A stretch of 7,363 nt of DNA from Pseudomonadota bacterium (GTDB lineage: Bacteria > Pseudomonadota > Alphaproteobacteria > Sphingomonadales > Sphingomonadaceae): positions 1 to 7,363 of the forward strand of contig JAEZBH010000474.1 of assembly GCA_023427285.1 (NCBI GenBank), in the 5' to 3' direction. Of the stretch, positions 1 to 6,022 are shown piece by piece (the stretch's first letter is position 1; each line of letters starts with the position of its first letter). The notes under the pieces are model-generated. The model did no database searches and was not told where the DNA came from. It saw only the letters and a program-made list of their open reading frames with translations. Both the position numbers and the translations under genes were made by a program.

Positions 1-140
1 GTCTGACGTTCAACGTCTACAACGGCAAGAAATTCATCCCGGTCTATGTGTCTGAGGAAATGGTGGGTCACAAGCTGGGCGAATTCGCTCCGACCCGCAC
101 TTTCCCCGGCCACGCGGCCGACAAGAAATCCAAGAAGTGA
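1..140 (+). CDS. rpsS: 30S ribosomal protein S19 (3' end only)
   Basis: This is the C-terminal 45 codons of S19; the 5' part lies before the window and the reading frame starts at base 3. S19 sits in the head of the 30S subunit, contacts S13 and 16S rRNA, and lies near the A site and the bridges to the 50S. The visible part carries the family signature: [10 protein letters not shown], then [15 protein letters not shown], and the usual basic tail [10 protein letters not shown] before a TGA stop at 138-140. The tail closely resembles E. coli S19. The stop overlaps the SD (GAGG, 139-142) of rplV, which fits translational coupling. Identity is certain; only the N-terminus is unseen. Confidence 0.97.
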   Translation, partial: LTFNVYNGKKFIPVYVSEEMVGHKLGEFAPTRTFPGHAADKKSKK

Positions 141-149
141 GGCTGAGGC

Positions 150-530
150 ATGGGTAAGAAATCCGCTCCTCGCCGCGTGGGTGACAAGGAAGCCTTGGCC
201 GTCAACACGATGGTCCGTGGCAGCGCGCGCAAGCTGAATCTCGTGGCCGGCCTCATTCGCGGTCGTCCGGTTGCCGAGGCAATCAACATCCTGACCTTCT
301 CGCCCAAGGCTATGGCCAAGGACGTGAAGAAGGTGTTGCAGTCTGCCGTCGCCAACGCCGAGAACAACCACAACCTGGACGTTGACGCCCTGGTTGTTCA
401 GGAAGCCTCAGTCGGCAAGTCGCTGCAGATGAAGCGCTTCATGGCTCGCGCTCGCGGCCGTGGCGCTCCGATCGTGAAGCCGTTCAGCCGCATCCGCGTC
501 GTGGTGCGCGAAGTCGAGGAGCAAGCCTAA
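150..530 (+). CDS. rplV: 50S ribosomal protein L22
   Basis: L22 (126 aa here) is an early-assembly 23S rRNA-binding protein. Its long beta-hairpin lines the peptide exit tunnel and takes part in nascent-chain stalling and macrolide sensitivity. The globular domain is about residues 10-85, with the typical [16 protein letters not shown] segment at 23-38 and [13 protein letters not shown] at 65-77. The hairpin and its return strand follow at about 88-122 ([12 protein letters not shown], then [12 protein letters not shown]). The start at 150 has GAGG at 139-142 with 7 nt spacing. A second GAGG at 145-148 is too close to serve. The TAA stop at 528-530 shares its last base with the ATG of rpsC (TAATG), so ribosomes probably pass directly into S3. 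I see no insertion or deletion in the hairpin of the kind linked to macrolide resistance, although an exact comparison needs an alignment. Confidence 0.98.
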   Translation: MGKKSAPRRVGDKEALAVNTMVRGSARKLNLVAGLIRGRPVAEAINILTFSPKAMAKDVKKVLQSAVANAENNHNLDVDALVVQEASVGKSLQMKRFMARARGRGAPIVKPFSRIRVVVREVEEQA

Positions 531-1225
531 TGGGTCAGAAAACCTCCCCGATCGGTCTGCGTCTGCAGATCAACCGCACCTGGGACTCGCGCTGGTTCGC
601 TGACCGCGCCGAGTATGGCCGCCTGCTGCACGAAGACCTGAAGATCCGTCAGTTCATCGTGAAGGAAGTTCCGCAGGCTGCCATTTCCAAGGTGGTCATC
701 GAGCGTCCGGCGAAGCTGTGCCGCGTGTCGATTTATGCCGCTCGTCCGGGCGTCATCATCGGCAAGAAGGGTGCAGACATCGAAAAGCTGCGCAAGCGCA
801 TTGCTCAGTTCACCTCTTCCGAGGTGTCGCTGAACATTGTCGAGATTCGCAAGCCGGAAATCGACAGCCGTCTGGTCGCCCAGTCGGTCGCTGATCAGCT
901 GGAACGCCGTGTGGCATTCCGTCGCGCCATGAAGCGCGCTGTGCAGTCTGCACTGCGTCTGGGCGCCGAAGGTATCCGGATTAACTGCTCCGGTCGCCTC
1001 GGTGGCGCAGAAATCGCTCGCATGGAGTGGTATCGCGAAGGCCGCGTGCCTCTGCATACCCTGCGCGCAAATGTTGACTATGCCGAAGCACAAGCCCATA
1101 CCGCATACGGCGTTTGCGGCGTGAAAGTTTGGATCTTCAAGGGCGAGATCCTGGGTCACGATCCAATGGCGCAGGATAGGCTGATGCTTGAAGCTCAGAC
1201 TGCGGGTGTCCGGCCGGCGCGGTAA
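530..1225 (+). CDS. rpsC: 30S ribosomal protein S3
   Basis: S3 (231 aa) lies at the mRNA entry side of the 30S head, with S4 and S5, and takes part in unwinding structured mRNA. The N-terminal part begins [12 protein letters not shown] type II KH domain follows, with its GxxG loop GKKG at 78-81 inside [19 protein letters not shown]. The C-terminal domain has [11 protein letters not shown] (154-164) and ends GHDPMAQDR plus a short tail. R131, R132 and K135 match by number the residues of E. coli S3 implicated in helicase activity. The start overlaps the rplV stop by one base, with GAGGAG at 516-521 and 8 nt spacing. Translation ends in two adjacent in-frame TAA codons (1223-1228), the only clear double stop in the window. 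An unusually long 66-nt gap follows. Confidence 0.98.
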   Translation: MGQKTSPIGLRLQINRTWDSRWFADRAEYGRLLHEDLKIRQFIVKEVPQAAISKVVIERPAKLCRVSIYAARPGVIIGKKGADIEKLRKRIAQFTSSEVSLNIVEIRKPEIDSRLVAQSVADQLERRVAFRRAMKRAVQSALRLGAEGIRINCSGRLGGAEIARMEWYREGRVPLHTLRANVDYAEAQAHTAYGVCGVKVWIFKGEILGHDPMAQDRLMLEAQTAGVRPAR

Positions 1226-1291
1226 TAACCGCGTCGCCTGATCGAGGGCATATCCCGGTCAACCCGGGGCTCTGTCAGAAGGCGATAGAAA
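1226..1291 (+). promoter_or_regulatory. 66-nt structured spacer before rplP
   Basis: This is the second-longest gap in the window; most others are under 30 nt. It contains two nested inverted repeats. The inner one is CCCGG (1254-1258) with CCGGG (1264-1268), loop TCAAC. The outer one is TCGCCT (1234-1239) with AGGCGA (1280-1285), six perfect pairs plus a possible G-U pair at 1233/1286. An alternative outer pairing adds CTGA (1238-1241) with TCAG (1275-1278). Either version covers part of the rplP SD AGAAGG (1277-1282), so the fold could limit L16 translation. There is no T-run, so it is not an intrinsic terminator, and I see no good promoter. The repeats are visible in the sequence; a regulatory role is inference. 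Confidence 0.35.
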
Positions 1292-1711
1292 ATGCTGCAA
1301 CCGAAGAAGACAAAATATCGCAAGGCCCACAAAGGCCGCATCCATGGTAACGCGAAGGGCGGCTTCGAGCTGAACTTCGGTTCCTATGGCATGAAGGCTG
1401 TGGAGCCCGAGCGCATCACCGCCCGCCAGATTGAAGCGGCGCGTCGCGCCATCACTCGTCACATCAAGCGCGCAGGCCGTCTCTGGATCCGCGTGTTTCC
1501 TGACGTTCCGGTTTCGTCCAAGCCTGCCGAAGTCCGCATGGGCTCCGGTAAGGGTTCGCCTGAATTTTGGGCAGCCCGCGTGAAGCCGGGTCGTATTCTG
1601 TTCGAACTGGATGGTGTTCCGGCTGACGTGGCTCGCGGTGCGTTTGAACGCGCTGCTGCCAAGCTGCCGATCAAAGTCAAGTTCGTTGCCCGCCTCGGCG
1701 ACGCAGCGTGA
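1292..1711 (+). CDS. rplP: 50S ribosomal protein L16
   Basis: L16 (139 aa) binds 23S rRNA near the peptidyl transferase centre and the A-site tRNA elbow, and is needed late in 50S assembly. The start [16 protein letters not shown] is typical. Both family signatures are present: [12 protein letters not shown] at 59-70 and [12 protein letters not shown] at 82-93. Arg82 aligns with E. coli L16 Arg81, the residue hydroxylated by the oxygenase RoxA/YcfD in that species; whether it is modified here is unknown. The loop [11 protein letters not shown] (23-33) is one residue longer than in E. coli, as I recall for alphaproteobacteria. The SD is AGAAGG (1277-1282) with 9 nt spacing, and it could be masked by the spacer fold. 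The TGA stop (1709-1711) lies 17 nt before rpmC. Confidence 0.98.
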   Translation: MLQPKKTKYRKAHKGRIHGNAKGGFELNFGSYGMKAVEPERITARQIEAARRAITRHIKRAGRLWIRVFPDVPVSSKPAEVRMGSGKGSPEFWAARVKPGRILFELDGVPADVARGAFERAAAKLPIKVKFVARLGDAA

Positions 1712-1728
1712 GGCTCGTGGAGGACTCT

Positions 1729-1926
1729 ATGAAATTCTCGGACCTCAAGACGAAGACCGACGATCAGCTGGCGGTTGAGTTGAACTCTCTGAAGAAGGAG
1801 CAGTTCTCGCTCCGCTTCCAGGGTGCTACCAGCCAGCTGCAGAACACCGCGCGTGTCCGCCAAGTGCGTCGCACGATTGCTCGCATCCAGACGCTCCTCA
1901 ACGAGCGTCGGCTTGCGTCGAACTAA
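1729..1926 (+). CDS. rpmC: 50S ribosomal protein L29
   Basis: L29 (65 aa) is a small two-helix protein beside L23 at the mouth of the exit tunnel, where it contributes to docking of SRP and trigger factor. The sequence shows the usual form: [14 protein letters not shown], a helix rich in K and E, then the signature around [17 protein letters not shown] (37-53). The open frame reaches back to a GTG at 1708 that overlaps the rplP stop. ATG 1729 is preferred because GGAGG (1719-1723) stands 5 nt before it and because MKFSDL is the normal family N-terminus. The TAA stop (1924-1926) is embedded in the rpsQ SD. Confidence 0.97.
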   Translation: MKFSDLKTKTDDQLAVELNSLKKEQFSLRFQGATSQLQNTARVRQVRRTIARIQTLLNERRLASN

Positions 1927-1937
1927 GGAGCCAGGAC

Positions 1938-2174
1938 ATGCCGAAGCGTATCCTTCAGGGCACGGTTGTGTCCGACAAGGCTGACAAGACGGTTGTCGTA
2001 CTGGTGGAGCGCCGCGTGCGTCACCCGCTGTATGGCAAGATCGTTCGTCGGTCGAAGAAGTACCACGCGCATGACGAAGCCAATGCCATTCAGGCTGGCG
2101 ACGTTGTGCGCATCGAGGAATGCCGTCCGATTTCGAAGTCGAAGTCGTGGCGCGTTCTCGAAAAAGTCTCCTGA
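1938..2174 (+). CDS. rpsQ: 30S ribosomal protein S17
   Basis: S17 (78 aa) is a primary 16S rRNA-binding protein of OB-fold type in the 30S body, important for early assembly. It begins [19 protein letters not shown], continues with [23 protein letters not shown], and carries the family signature [13 protein letters not shown] at 54-66. Length is normal; E. coli S17 is slightly longer. AAGGAG (1925-1930) overlaps the rpmC stop and lies 7 nt before the ATG. S17 is usually the last gene of the S10 operon; the following 28-nt gap contains no visible terminator, so transcription probably continues into rplN. Confidence 0.98.
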   Translation: MPKRILQGTVVSDKADKTVVVLVERRVRHPLYGKIVRRSKKYHAHDEANAIQAGDVVRIEECRPISKSKSWRVLEKVS

Positions 2175-2202
2175 GTTTGCGACCTAGACAGGAGGTAGTG
2201 CT

Positions 2203-2571
2203 ATGATTCAGATGCAAACTAACCTGGACGTCGCTGACAATTCAGGCGCTAAGCGCGTGATGTGCATTAAGGTGCTGGGCGGTTCCAAGCGTAAGTACGC
2301 CGGTGTGGGCGACATCATTGTCGTCTCCATCAAGGAAGCCGCTCCGCGCGGCCGCGTGAAGAAGGGCGACGTGCACCGCGCGATCGTCGTTCGTACCGCG
2401 AAGGACATCCGTCGCGCTGACGGTTCTGTGATCCGTTTCGACCGCAACGCGGCCGTTCTGATCAACAAGAACAACGAGCCGATCGGCACTCGTATCTTTG
2501 GTCCGGTGGTTCGCGAGCTTCGCGCCAAGAACCACATGAAGATCGTTTCGCTGGCTCCGGAGGTGCTCTGA
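2203..2571 (+). CDS. rplN: 50S ribosomal protein L14
   Basis: L14 (122 aa) sits on the subunit interface of the 50S, next to L19, and forms bridges to 16S rRNA. It is also the docking site of the silencing factor RsfS. The N-terminus [19 protein letters not shown] is typical, and the signature runs from AIVVRT (60-65) through [14 protein letters not shown] (73-86). T96, R97 and K113 align with E. coli T97, R98 and K114, reported as important for RsfS binding. The protein is one residue shorter than E. coli L14, just before PIGTRIFGP. This is the first gene of the classical spc operon. It has the strongest SD in the window, AGGAGGT at 2190-2196 with 6 nt spacing, which fits a fresh entry point for ribosomes. 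Its stop overlaps the rplX start as TGATG. Confidence 0.98.
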   Translation: MIQMQTNLDVADNSGAKRVMCIKVLGGSKRKYAGVGDIIVVSIKEAAPRGRVKKGDVHRAIVVRTAKDIRRADGSVIRFDRNAAVLINKNNEPIGTRIFGPVVRELRAKNHMKIVSLAPEVL

Positions 2572-2891
2572 TGTCCGCTGCGAAGATTAAAAAGGGCGAC
2601 ACCGTTGTCGTTCTGTCGGGCCGCGACAAGGGCAAGAGCGGTGAAGTCGTTCGCGCCCTGCCGAAAGAAGGCAAGGTCGTGGTCGCCGGCGTAAACGTCG
2701 TCACCAAGCACAAGAAGCAGAACGCTGCTTCCGCTGGTGGCATTGAGCGGGTGGAAGCTCCGCTGGCCGCTTCGAAGGTGGCTTTGCAGGATCCCAAGAC
2801 CGGCAAGCCGACCCGCGTTGGATTCAAGGTGCTGGAAGACGGGCGCAAGGTTCGCGTAGCCAAGCGTTCGGGCGAGGTGATCGATGGCTGA
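2571..2891 (+). CDS. rplX: 50S ribosomal protein L24
   Basis: L24 (106 aa) is an assembly initiator that binds the 5' domain of 23S rRNA and lies near the tunnel exit. The N-terminal KOW motif is clear at about residues 4-31 ([20 protein letters not shown]), followed by [10 protein letters not shown] (40-49) and a C-terminal half including [21 protein letters not shown]. Length is usual for the family. The ATG shares one base with the rplN stop, and GGAGGT (2559-2564) lies 6 nt upstream inside rplN. The 3' end overlaps rplE by 8 nt, so the two proteins are almost certainly made by coupled translation. Confidence 0.98.
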   Translation: MSAAKIKKGDTVVVLSGRDKGKSGEVVRALPKEGKVVVAGVNVVTKHKKQNAASAGGIERVEAPLAASKVALQDPKTGKPTRVGFKVLEDGRKVRVAKRSGEVIDG

Positions 2892-3465
2892 GCAGGCTCC
2901 CACTCCGCGGCTGAAGACCGTCTACGAGACGACCGTCCGCGAGGCGCTTCAGAAGCAGTTCGGATACGGCAACCCGATGCAGGTGCCGGCTCTGGACAAG
3001 ATTGTGATTAACATGGGCGTGGGCGAAGCAACCCAGGACCGCAAGAAGGTTGATTCCGCTCTTGCTGACCTGACGCTGATCGCCGGTCAGAAGCCTGTCG
3101 TCACGCACGCGAAGAAGTCGATTGCGACCTTCAAGCTGCGTGAAGGCATGCCGATTGGCTGCAAGGTCACCCTGCGCCGTGAACGTATGTACGAGTTCCT
3201 GGACCGGCTGATCAACATCGCGCTTCCGCGCGTTCGCGACTTCCGGGGCGTGAACCCGAACAGCTTTGATGGCCGTGGCAACTACGCCCTCGGTCTCAAA
3301 GAGCAGATTGTCTTCCCCGAGATCAACTACGACAAGATCGACAAGGTCCGGGGTATGGACATTATCATCTGCACCACTGCCAAGACCGACGAGGAGGCGC
3401 GTGCGCTGCTCCGGGGCTTCGAGATGCCGTTTACCGGCGACGCCCAGGGCAAGCAGGCGGCCTGA
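2884..3465 (+). CDS. rplE: 50S ribosomal protein L5
   Basis: L5 (193 aa) binds 5S rRNA together with L18 and reaches the subunit interface, where it contacts P-site tRNA and S13. Visible marks are the N-terminal [29 protein letters not shown] (41-49), the signature [17 protein letters not shown] (63-79), and [15 protein letters not shown] (137-151). A short tail GDAQGKQAA extends the usual end after MPF. ATG 2884 lies inside rplX, with GAGGTG (2874-2879) 4 nt before it. In E. coli the repressor S8 acts at the start of this gene; no obvious counterpart of that site is visible here. An 18-19 nt gap with its own SD leads to rpsN. Confidence 0.98.
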   Translation: MAEQAPTPRLKTVYETTVREALQKQFGYGNPMQVPALDKIVINMGVGEATQDRKKVDSALADLTLIAGQKPVVTHAKKSIATFKLREGMPIGCKVTLRRERMYEFLDRLINIALPRVRDFRGVNPNSFDGRGNYALGLKEQIVFPEINYDKIDKVRGMDIIICTTAKTDEEARALLRGFEMPFTGDAQGKQAA

Positions 3466-3484
3466 CCACCGGGAAGGATAAAAG

Positions 3485-3790
3485 ATGGCCAAACTGAGTT
3501 CGATCAATAAGAACGAGCGGCGGAAGCAGCTGGCGAAGAAGTACGCCGGCAAGTTCGAGCGGCTGAAGGCGATCGCCAATGACGAGAGCGCTTCGGACGA
3601 CGATCGCTTTCTGGCTCGCCTGAAGCTCGCAGAGCTTCCGCGCAACGCGAACCCGACCCGCATTCGCAATCGCTGCGAAGTCACGGGCCGCCCGCGCGCC
3701 TATTATCGTAAGTTCCGCATGTCTCGCGTTTCGCTCCGTGAACTGGCCAACCAGGGCCTGATTCCGGGCGTCGTGAAGTCGAGCTGGTAA
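3485..3790 (+). CDS. rpsN: 30S ribosomal protein S14, zinc-free (C-) form
   Basis: S14 (101 aa) is in the 30S head beside S3 and S10 and is added late in assembly. This is the long C- paralogue, of about 100 residues. Only one cysteine (C64) is present, so the two CxxC pairs of the short zinc-binding form are absent. The C-terminal core [20 protein letters not shown] (64-83), followed by [11 protein letters not shown], is highly typical. The N-terminal part is rich in lysine and arginine. AAGGA (3474-3478) lies 6 nt before the ATG. A zinc-free form in the main operon is normal for proteobacteria and does not by itself suggest zinc regulation. Confidence 0.98.
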   Translation: MAKLSSINKNERRKQLAKKYAGKFERLKAIANDESASDDDRFLARLKLAELPRNANPTRIRNRCEVTGRPRAYYRKFRMSRVSLRELANQGLIPGVVKSSW

Positions 3791-3805
3791 GCGGGAGACA
3801 GACAC

Positions 3806-4204
3806 ATGTCGATGACTGATCCCCTGGGTGATATGCTGACCCGCATCCGTAACGGTCAGCAAGCCCGCAAGGACTCCGTTGTTTCTCCGGCTTCCAAGCT
3901 GCGCGAGAACGTGCTCGAGGTTCTGAAGCGCGAAGGTTACATTCGCGGTTTCTCTGAATACGAGCAGGGCCCCGGCCGTCGTGAGATTCGCATTGAGCTG
4001 AAGTACCACGAAGGCGATCCCGCCATTCAGTGGCTGCAGCGCGTCTCGAAGCCGGGCCGCCGCGTGTACGCCGGCTCCAAGGATCTGCCGCGCGTGCGCA
4101 ACGGCCTTGGCATTTCGATCGTTTCGACGCCCAAGGGCGTTCTGTCCGACGCGGAAGCGCGCGAGCAGAACGTGGGCGGCGAAGTGCTCTGCACCGTGTT
4201 CTAA
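3806..4204 (+). CDS. rpsH: 30S ribosomal protein S8
   Basis: S8 (132 aa) is a primary binder of the central domain of 16S rRNA (helix 21 region) and interacts with S5. In E. coli it also represses the spc operon by binding its mRNA. The N-terminal domain starts [17 protein letters not shown]. The C-terminal signature is [19 protein letters not shown] at 100-118, with the STP turn at 107-109, and the protein ends [10 protein letters not shown] second ATG at 3812 would give MTDPLGD, the more common N-terminus. ATG 3806 is preferred because GGGAG (3793-3797) is 8 nt before it and 14 nt before the other. The choice changes only two residues. Confidence 0.97.
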   Translation: MSMTDPLGDMLTRIRNGQQARKDSVVSPASKLRENVLEVLKREGYIRGFSEYEQGPGRREIRIELKYHEGDPAIQWLQRVSKPGRRVYAGSKDLPRVRNGLGISIVSTPKGVLSDAEAREQNVGGEVLCTVF

Positions 4205-4216
4205 CGGAGGGCCGCA

Positions 4217-4750
4217 ATGTCTCGTATTGGTAAAAAGCCTGTGGCCGTTCCGGCCAACGTGACGGCGACCCTCACCGGTGCCGAACTGGCTGTTAAGGGT
4301 CCCAAGGGCCAGCTGTCGATGAATGTTGCCGACGAGGTGGTTATCACCGTCGACGGCAACGTCATCTCCGTGCAGCCCCGCGATGACTCGAAGCGCTCCC
4401 GCTCCTTCTGGGGCATGCAGCGGACCATGGTGAACAACCTGGTTCACGGCGTGACCGAAGGCTTCACCGAGGTTCTGGAAATCACCGGTGTGGGTTACCG
4501 CGCCAGCGTTCAGGGTTCGAACCTGAAGCTGCAGCTCGGCTTCTCGCACGACGTTGATTTCGCGATCCCTGAAGGCATTTCGATCAAGTGCCCGGATCAG
4601 ACCACGGTTGAAATCACCGGCACTGTCAAGCAGAAGGTGGGCCAGGTGGCGGCTGAAATCCGTCGTTGGCGTCGTCCGGAGCCCTACAAGGGCAAGGGTA
4701 TCAAGTACCGGGGCGAATTCATCTTCCGCAAGGAAGGCAAGAAGAAGTAA
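4217..4750 (+). CDS. rplF: 50S ribosomal protein L6
   Basis: L6 (177 aa) lies at the base of the L7/L12 stalk, near the sarcin-ricin loop and the binding site of translational GTPases, and is needed for 50S maturation. It is built of two repeated domains, about residues 1-82 and 83-177. The start [12 protein letters not shown], the link [21 protein letters not shown] (within 62-82), and the C-terminal signature [11 protein letters not shown] (154-164) are all typical. A lysine-rich tail EGKKK ends the protein. GGAGG (4206-4210) lies 6 nt before the ATG, just after the rpsH stop. Confidence 0.98.
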   Translation: MSRIGKKPVAVPANVTATLTGAELAVKGPKGQLSMNVADEVVITVDGNVISVQPRDDSKRSRSFWGMQRTMVNNLVHGVTEGFTEVLEITGVGYRASVQGSNLKLQLGFSHDVDFAIPEGISIKCPDQTTVEITGTVKQKVGQVAAEIRRWRRPEPYKGKGIKYRGEFIFRKEGKKK

Positions 4751-4761
4751 GGGGTGCACCA

Positions 4762-5118
4762 ATGGCCAAGGGTCTCTCATTGTTCGAGCGGCGCCGGCAG
4801 CGGGTTCGCACCCAGCTCCGGGCCAAGTCGGGTGGCCGCGCGCGGCTTTCCGTTCACCGTTCATCGAAGCACATCTACGCTCAGGTGATCGACGATACCA
4901 AGGGCGCCACCATTGCCGCCGCATCGACGCTCGACGCGTCGCTGCGTGGCAAGACCGGCGCAACCGCTGCAGCGGCGGCAGAGGTGGGCAAGCTGCTCGC
5001 CGAGCGCGCCAAGGCGGCTGGCATCAGTGCGGTCGTCTTCGATCGTGGCGGTTTCATCTATCACGGTCGTGTGAAGGCTCTTGCCGACGCGGCTCGTGAA
5101 GGCGGATTGGAGTTCTAA
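4762..5118 (+). CDS. rplR: 50S ribosomal protein L18
   Basis: L18 (118 aa) binds 5S rRNA with L5 and helps to carry it into the central protuberance. The N-terminal basic segment ([19 protein letters not shown], 8-26) is the flexible RNA-binding part. The core has [18 protein letters not shown] (28-45), and the C-terminus shows the family pattern [28 protein letters not shown], spread over 91-118. The open frame runs back to about 4666 inside rplF, but ATG 4762 is the start: it has AAGGGG (4749-4754) 7 nt upstream and gives the expected length. The run of alanines at 69-73 lies in a helix and is not remarkable for a G+C-rich genome. Only 2 nt separate it from rpsE. Confidence 0.98.
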   Translation: MAKGLSLFERRRQRVRTQLRAKSGGRARLSVHRSSKHIYAQVIDDTKGATIAAASTLDASLRGKTGATAAAAAEVGKLLAERAKAAGISAVVFDRGGFIYHGRVKALADAAREGGLEF

Positions 5119-5120
5119 GA

Positions 5121-5702
5121 ATGGCGCGCGAACCGAAAGAACAGCGTGGCGAGCGCGGTGAAGGCGACGAGCTGATTGAAAAGCTGGTCCACATCAACCG
5201 CGTTTCCAAGACCGTAAAGGGCGGTAAGCGTTTCGGCTTTGCAGCGCTCGTCGTTGTCGGCGATGGCAAGGGCCGTGTCGGCTTCGGCCATGGCAAGGCT
5301 CGCGAAGTGCCGGAAGCCATTTCCAAGGCAACCGCTGCTGCGAAGAAGACGATGGTGCGCGTGCCGCTGCGCGAAGGCCTCACGCTGCATCACGACGTGA
5401 ATGGCCGCTGGGGCGCCGGTAAGGTGTTCCTGCGCTCTGCACCGCAGGGTACCGGTATCATCGCCGGTGGTCCGATGCGCGCCGTATTCGAGAGCCTGGG
5501 TGTCCAGGACGTGGTGACCAAGTCGATGGGGTCCAACAACCCCTACAACATGATCCGCGCCACGTTCAACGCACTGATCAACCAGGCAAGCCCGAAGCAG
5601 GTTGCTGCACGTCGTGGCAAGAAAATCGCTGACATCATCGCCCGTCGCGGCGACGTTGGCGCCAAGGTGGCGGCCGCCGAGGCCGACGCCCAGACCGAAT
5701 AA
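5121..5702 (+). CDS. rpsE: 30S ribosomal protein S5
   Basis: S5 (193 aa) is at the solvent side of the 30S near S4 and S8, at the mRNA entry site, and influences decoding accuracy. The N-terminal double-stranded-RNA-binding fold spans about 18-80, with the signature [21 protein letters not shown] at 34-54. The loop SKTVKGG (29-35) is the site of spectinomycin-resistance changes in E. coli and looks wild type. The C-terminal domain includes [19 protein letters not shown] and [12 protein letters not shown]. An N-terminal acidic and basic stretch and an Ala/Glu tail extend the core. GGAG (5109-5112), inside the end of rplR, lies 8 nt before the ATG. Confidence 0.98.
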   Translation: MAREPKEQRGERGEGDELIEKLVHINRVSKTVKGGKRFGFAALVVVGDGKGRVGFGHGKAREVPEAISKATAAAKKTMVRVPLREGLTLHHDVNGRWGAGKVFLRSAPQGTGIIAGGPMRAVFESLGVQDVVTKSMGSNNPYNMIRATFNALINQASPKQVAARRGKKIADIIARRGDVGAKVAAAEADAQTE

Positions 5703-5723
5703 TCAGGTCGAGCGAGGCGAAAG

Positions 5724-5912
5724 ATGAGCGAGAACAAGACCATCAAGGTGACTCAGATCGGCTCGCCGATCCGCCGGACGAAAGACCAGCGTGCAACGCT
5801 GGTCGGTCTGGGGCTCAACAAGCTGCACCGTACCCGCGAACTGGAGGACACTCCGTCGGTTCGCGGTATGGTTCGCAAAGTTGCGCACCTGGTCCGGGTC
5901 GAGGGCGAGTAA
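5724..5912 (+). CDS. rpmD: 50S ribosomal protein L30
   Basis: L30 (62 aa) is a small late-assembly 50S protein that binds 23S rRNA; it is absent from some bacterial groups, so its presence is mildly informative. The family pattern is clear: [36 protein letters not shown], then [17 protein letters not shown] (5714-5717) lies 6 nt before the ATG. Length is slightly above the usual 58-60. It is followed not by the customary few bases but by a 110-nt structured gap before rplO. Confidence 0.97.
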   Translation: MSENKTIKVTQIGSPIRRTKDQRATLVGLGLNKLHRTRELEDTPSVRGMVRKVAHLVRVEGE

Positions 5913-5922
5913 GAACAGGGAA

Positions 5923-5945
5923 GCGGTGCGGCTTGGTCGCACCGC
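5923..5945 (+). other. Perfect 8-bp GC-rich hairpin after rpmD
   Basis: GCGGTGCG (5923-5930) and CGCACCGC (5938-5945) are exact inverted repeats around the loop GCTTGGT, starting 10 nt after the rpmD stop. Seven of the eight pairs in each arm involve G and C, so the stem should be stable. No T-run follows on either strand, so it is not a standard intrinsic terminator. It could protect the upstream mRNA 3' end after cleavage, or cause partial termination or pausing. Function is inferred from position only. Confidence 0.6.
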
Positions 5946-5957
5946 ATCCGTCTGAGG

Positions 5958-5988
5958 TTGTAAGCTGACCTCTCCGGCCCGATATAGT
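5958..5988 (+). promoter_or_regulatory. Weak promoter-like sequence upstream of rplO
   Basis: TATAGT (5983-5988) matches the -10 consensus at five of six bases. TTGTAA (5958-5963) matches the -35 consensus at four of six, with a 19-nt spacer, which is longer than the ideal 17. Transcription would begin near 5995, and such RNA would lack the 5' arm that can mask the rplO SD. In a G+C-rich genome a TATAGT in a gap is suggestive, but chance is quite possible. Confidence 0.2.
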
Positions 5989-6021
5989 TCGGGTACGGGG
6001 ACGGAGCGAAACGGAGTCAGC
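5964..6021 (+). promoter_or_regulatory. Possible SD-masking stem with a competing hairpin, before rplO
   Basis: GCTGA (5964-5968) pairs with TCAGC (6017-6021), and CTCCG (5972-5976) pairs with CGGAG (6012-6016). This gives ten Watson-Crick pairs with one 3-nt bulge (5969-5971). The paired 3' arm contains the complete rplO SD, GGAG at 6013-6016. A second hairpin, GAGGT (5954-5958) with ACCTC (5968-5972), uses bases of the same 5' arm, so the two folds exclude each other. This is the layout of a translational on/off switch. No ligand or protein is identifiable, and the pairing was found by eye without energy calculation. Confidence 0.4.
6001..6016 (+). repeat. Duplicated ACGGAG around the rplO SD
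   Basis: ACGGAG occurs at 6001-6006 and again at 6011-6016, separated by CGAA. The second copy is the rplO SD (6 nt before ATG). The first is 16 nt before the ATG, too far to be the main site. It could be a standby site, or an alternative partner for CTCCG (5972-5976). A chance short repeat is also possible. Confidence 0.45.
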
Positions 6022-6022
6022 C

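Larger units (their letters stand above)
5913..6022 (+). promoter_or_regulatory. 110-nt structured spacer between rpmD and rplO
   Basis: This is the longest non-coding stretch in the window; in E. coli the same gap is only a few bases. It has no convincing reading frame with a start signal. It holds several inverted repeats in a row: a perfect 8-bp hairpin (5923-5945), a GAGGT/ACCTC hairpin (5954-5972), CCCGA/TCGGG (5978-5993), and a long pairing between 5964-5976 and 6012-6021 that covers the rplO SD. A duplicated ACGGAG and a promoter-like pair also lie here. The repeats are read directly from the sequence. A regulatory role for L15 and SecY production is inference, supported by the density and position of the repeats. 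Confidence 0.5.

Noticed and set aside
527..1159. 210-codon - strand frame opposite rpsC (also 1459-2217 and 2824-3684)
   Set aside because: All are antisense to highly conserved genes, with no independent coding evidence.
1708..1728. GTG start for rpmC overlapping the rplP stop
   Set aside because: It would add seven residues that are unusual for L29. ATG 1729 has GGAGG at the right distance.
4666..4761. N-terminal extension of rplR into rplF
   Set aside because: The extension is simply rplF read in another frame. ATG 4762 has an SD and gives the family length.
3431..4963. 510-codon open frame on the - strand opposite rpsN, rpsH, rplF and rplR
   Set aside because: It lies opposite four certain ribosomal genes. 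Its length follows from the G+C-rich codon use of the + strand, its predicted protein resembles no family I know, and no - strand start signal is evident.
5923..5950. Intrinsic terminator after rpmD
   Set aside because: The hairpin is strong, but the following bases (ATCCGTCT) contain no T-run, and the operon continues.
5976..6004. TTCGGGTAC-like stretch suggestive of a tRNA T-arm
   Set aside because: It lacks the GTTCGANTC consensus, an acceptor stem and an anticodon arm, so it is not a tRNA or tRNA remnant.
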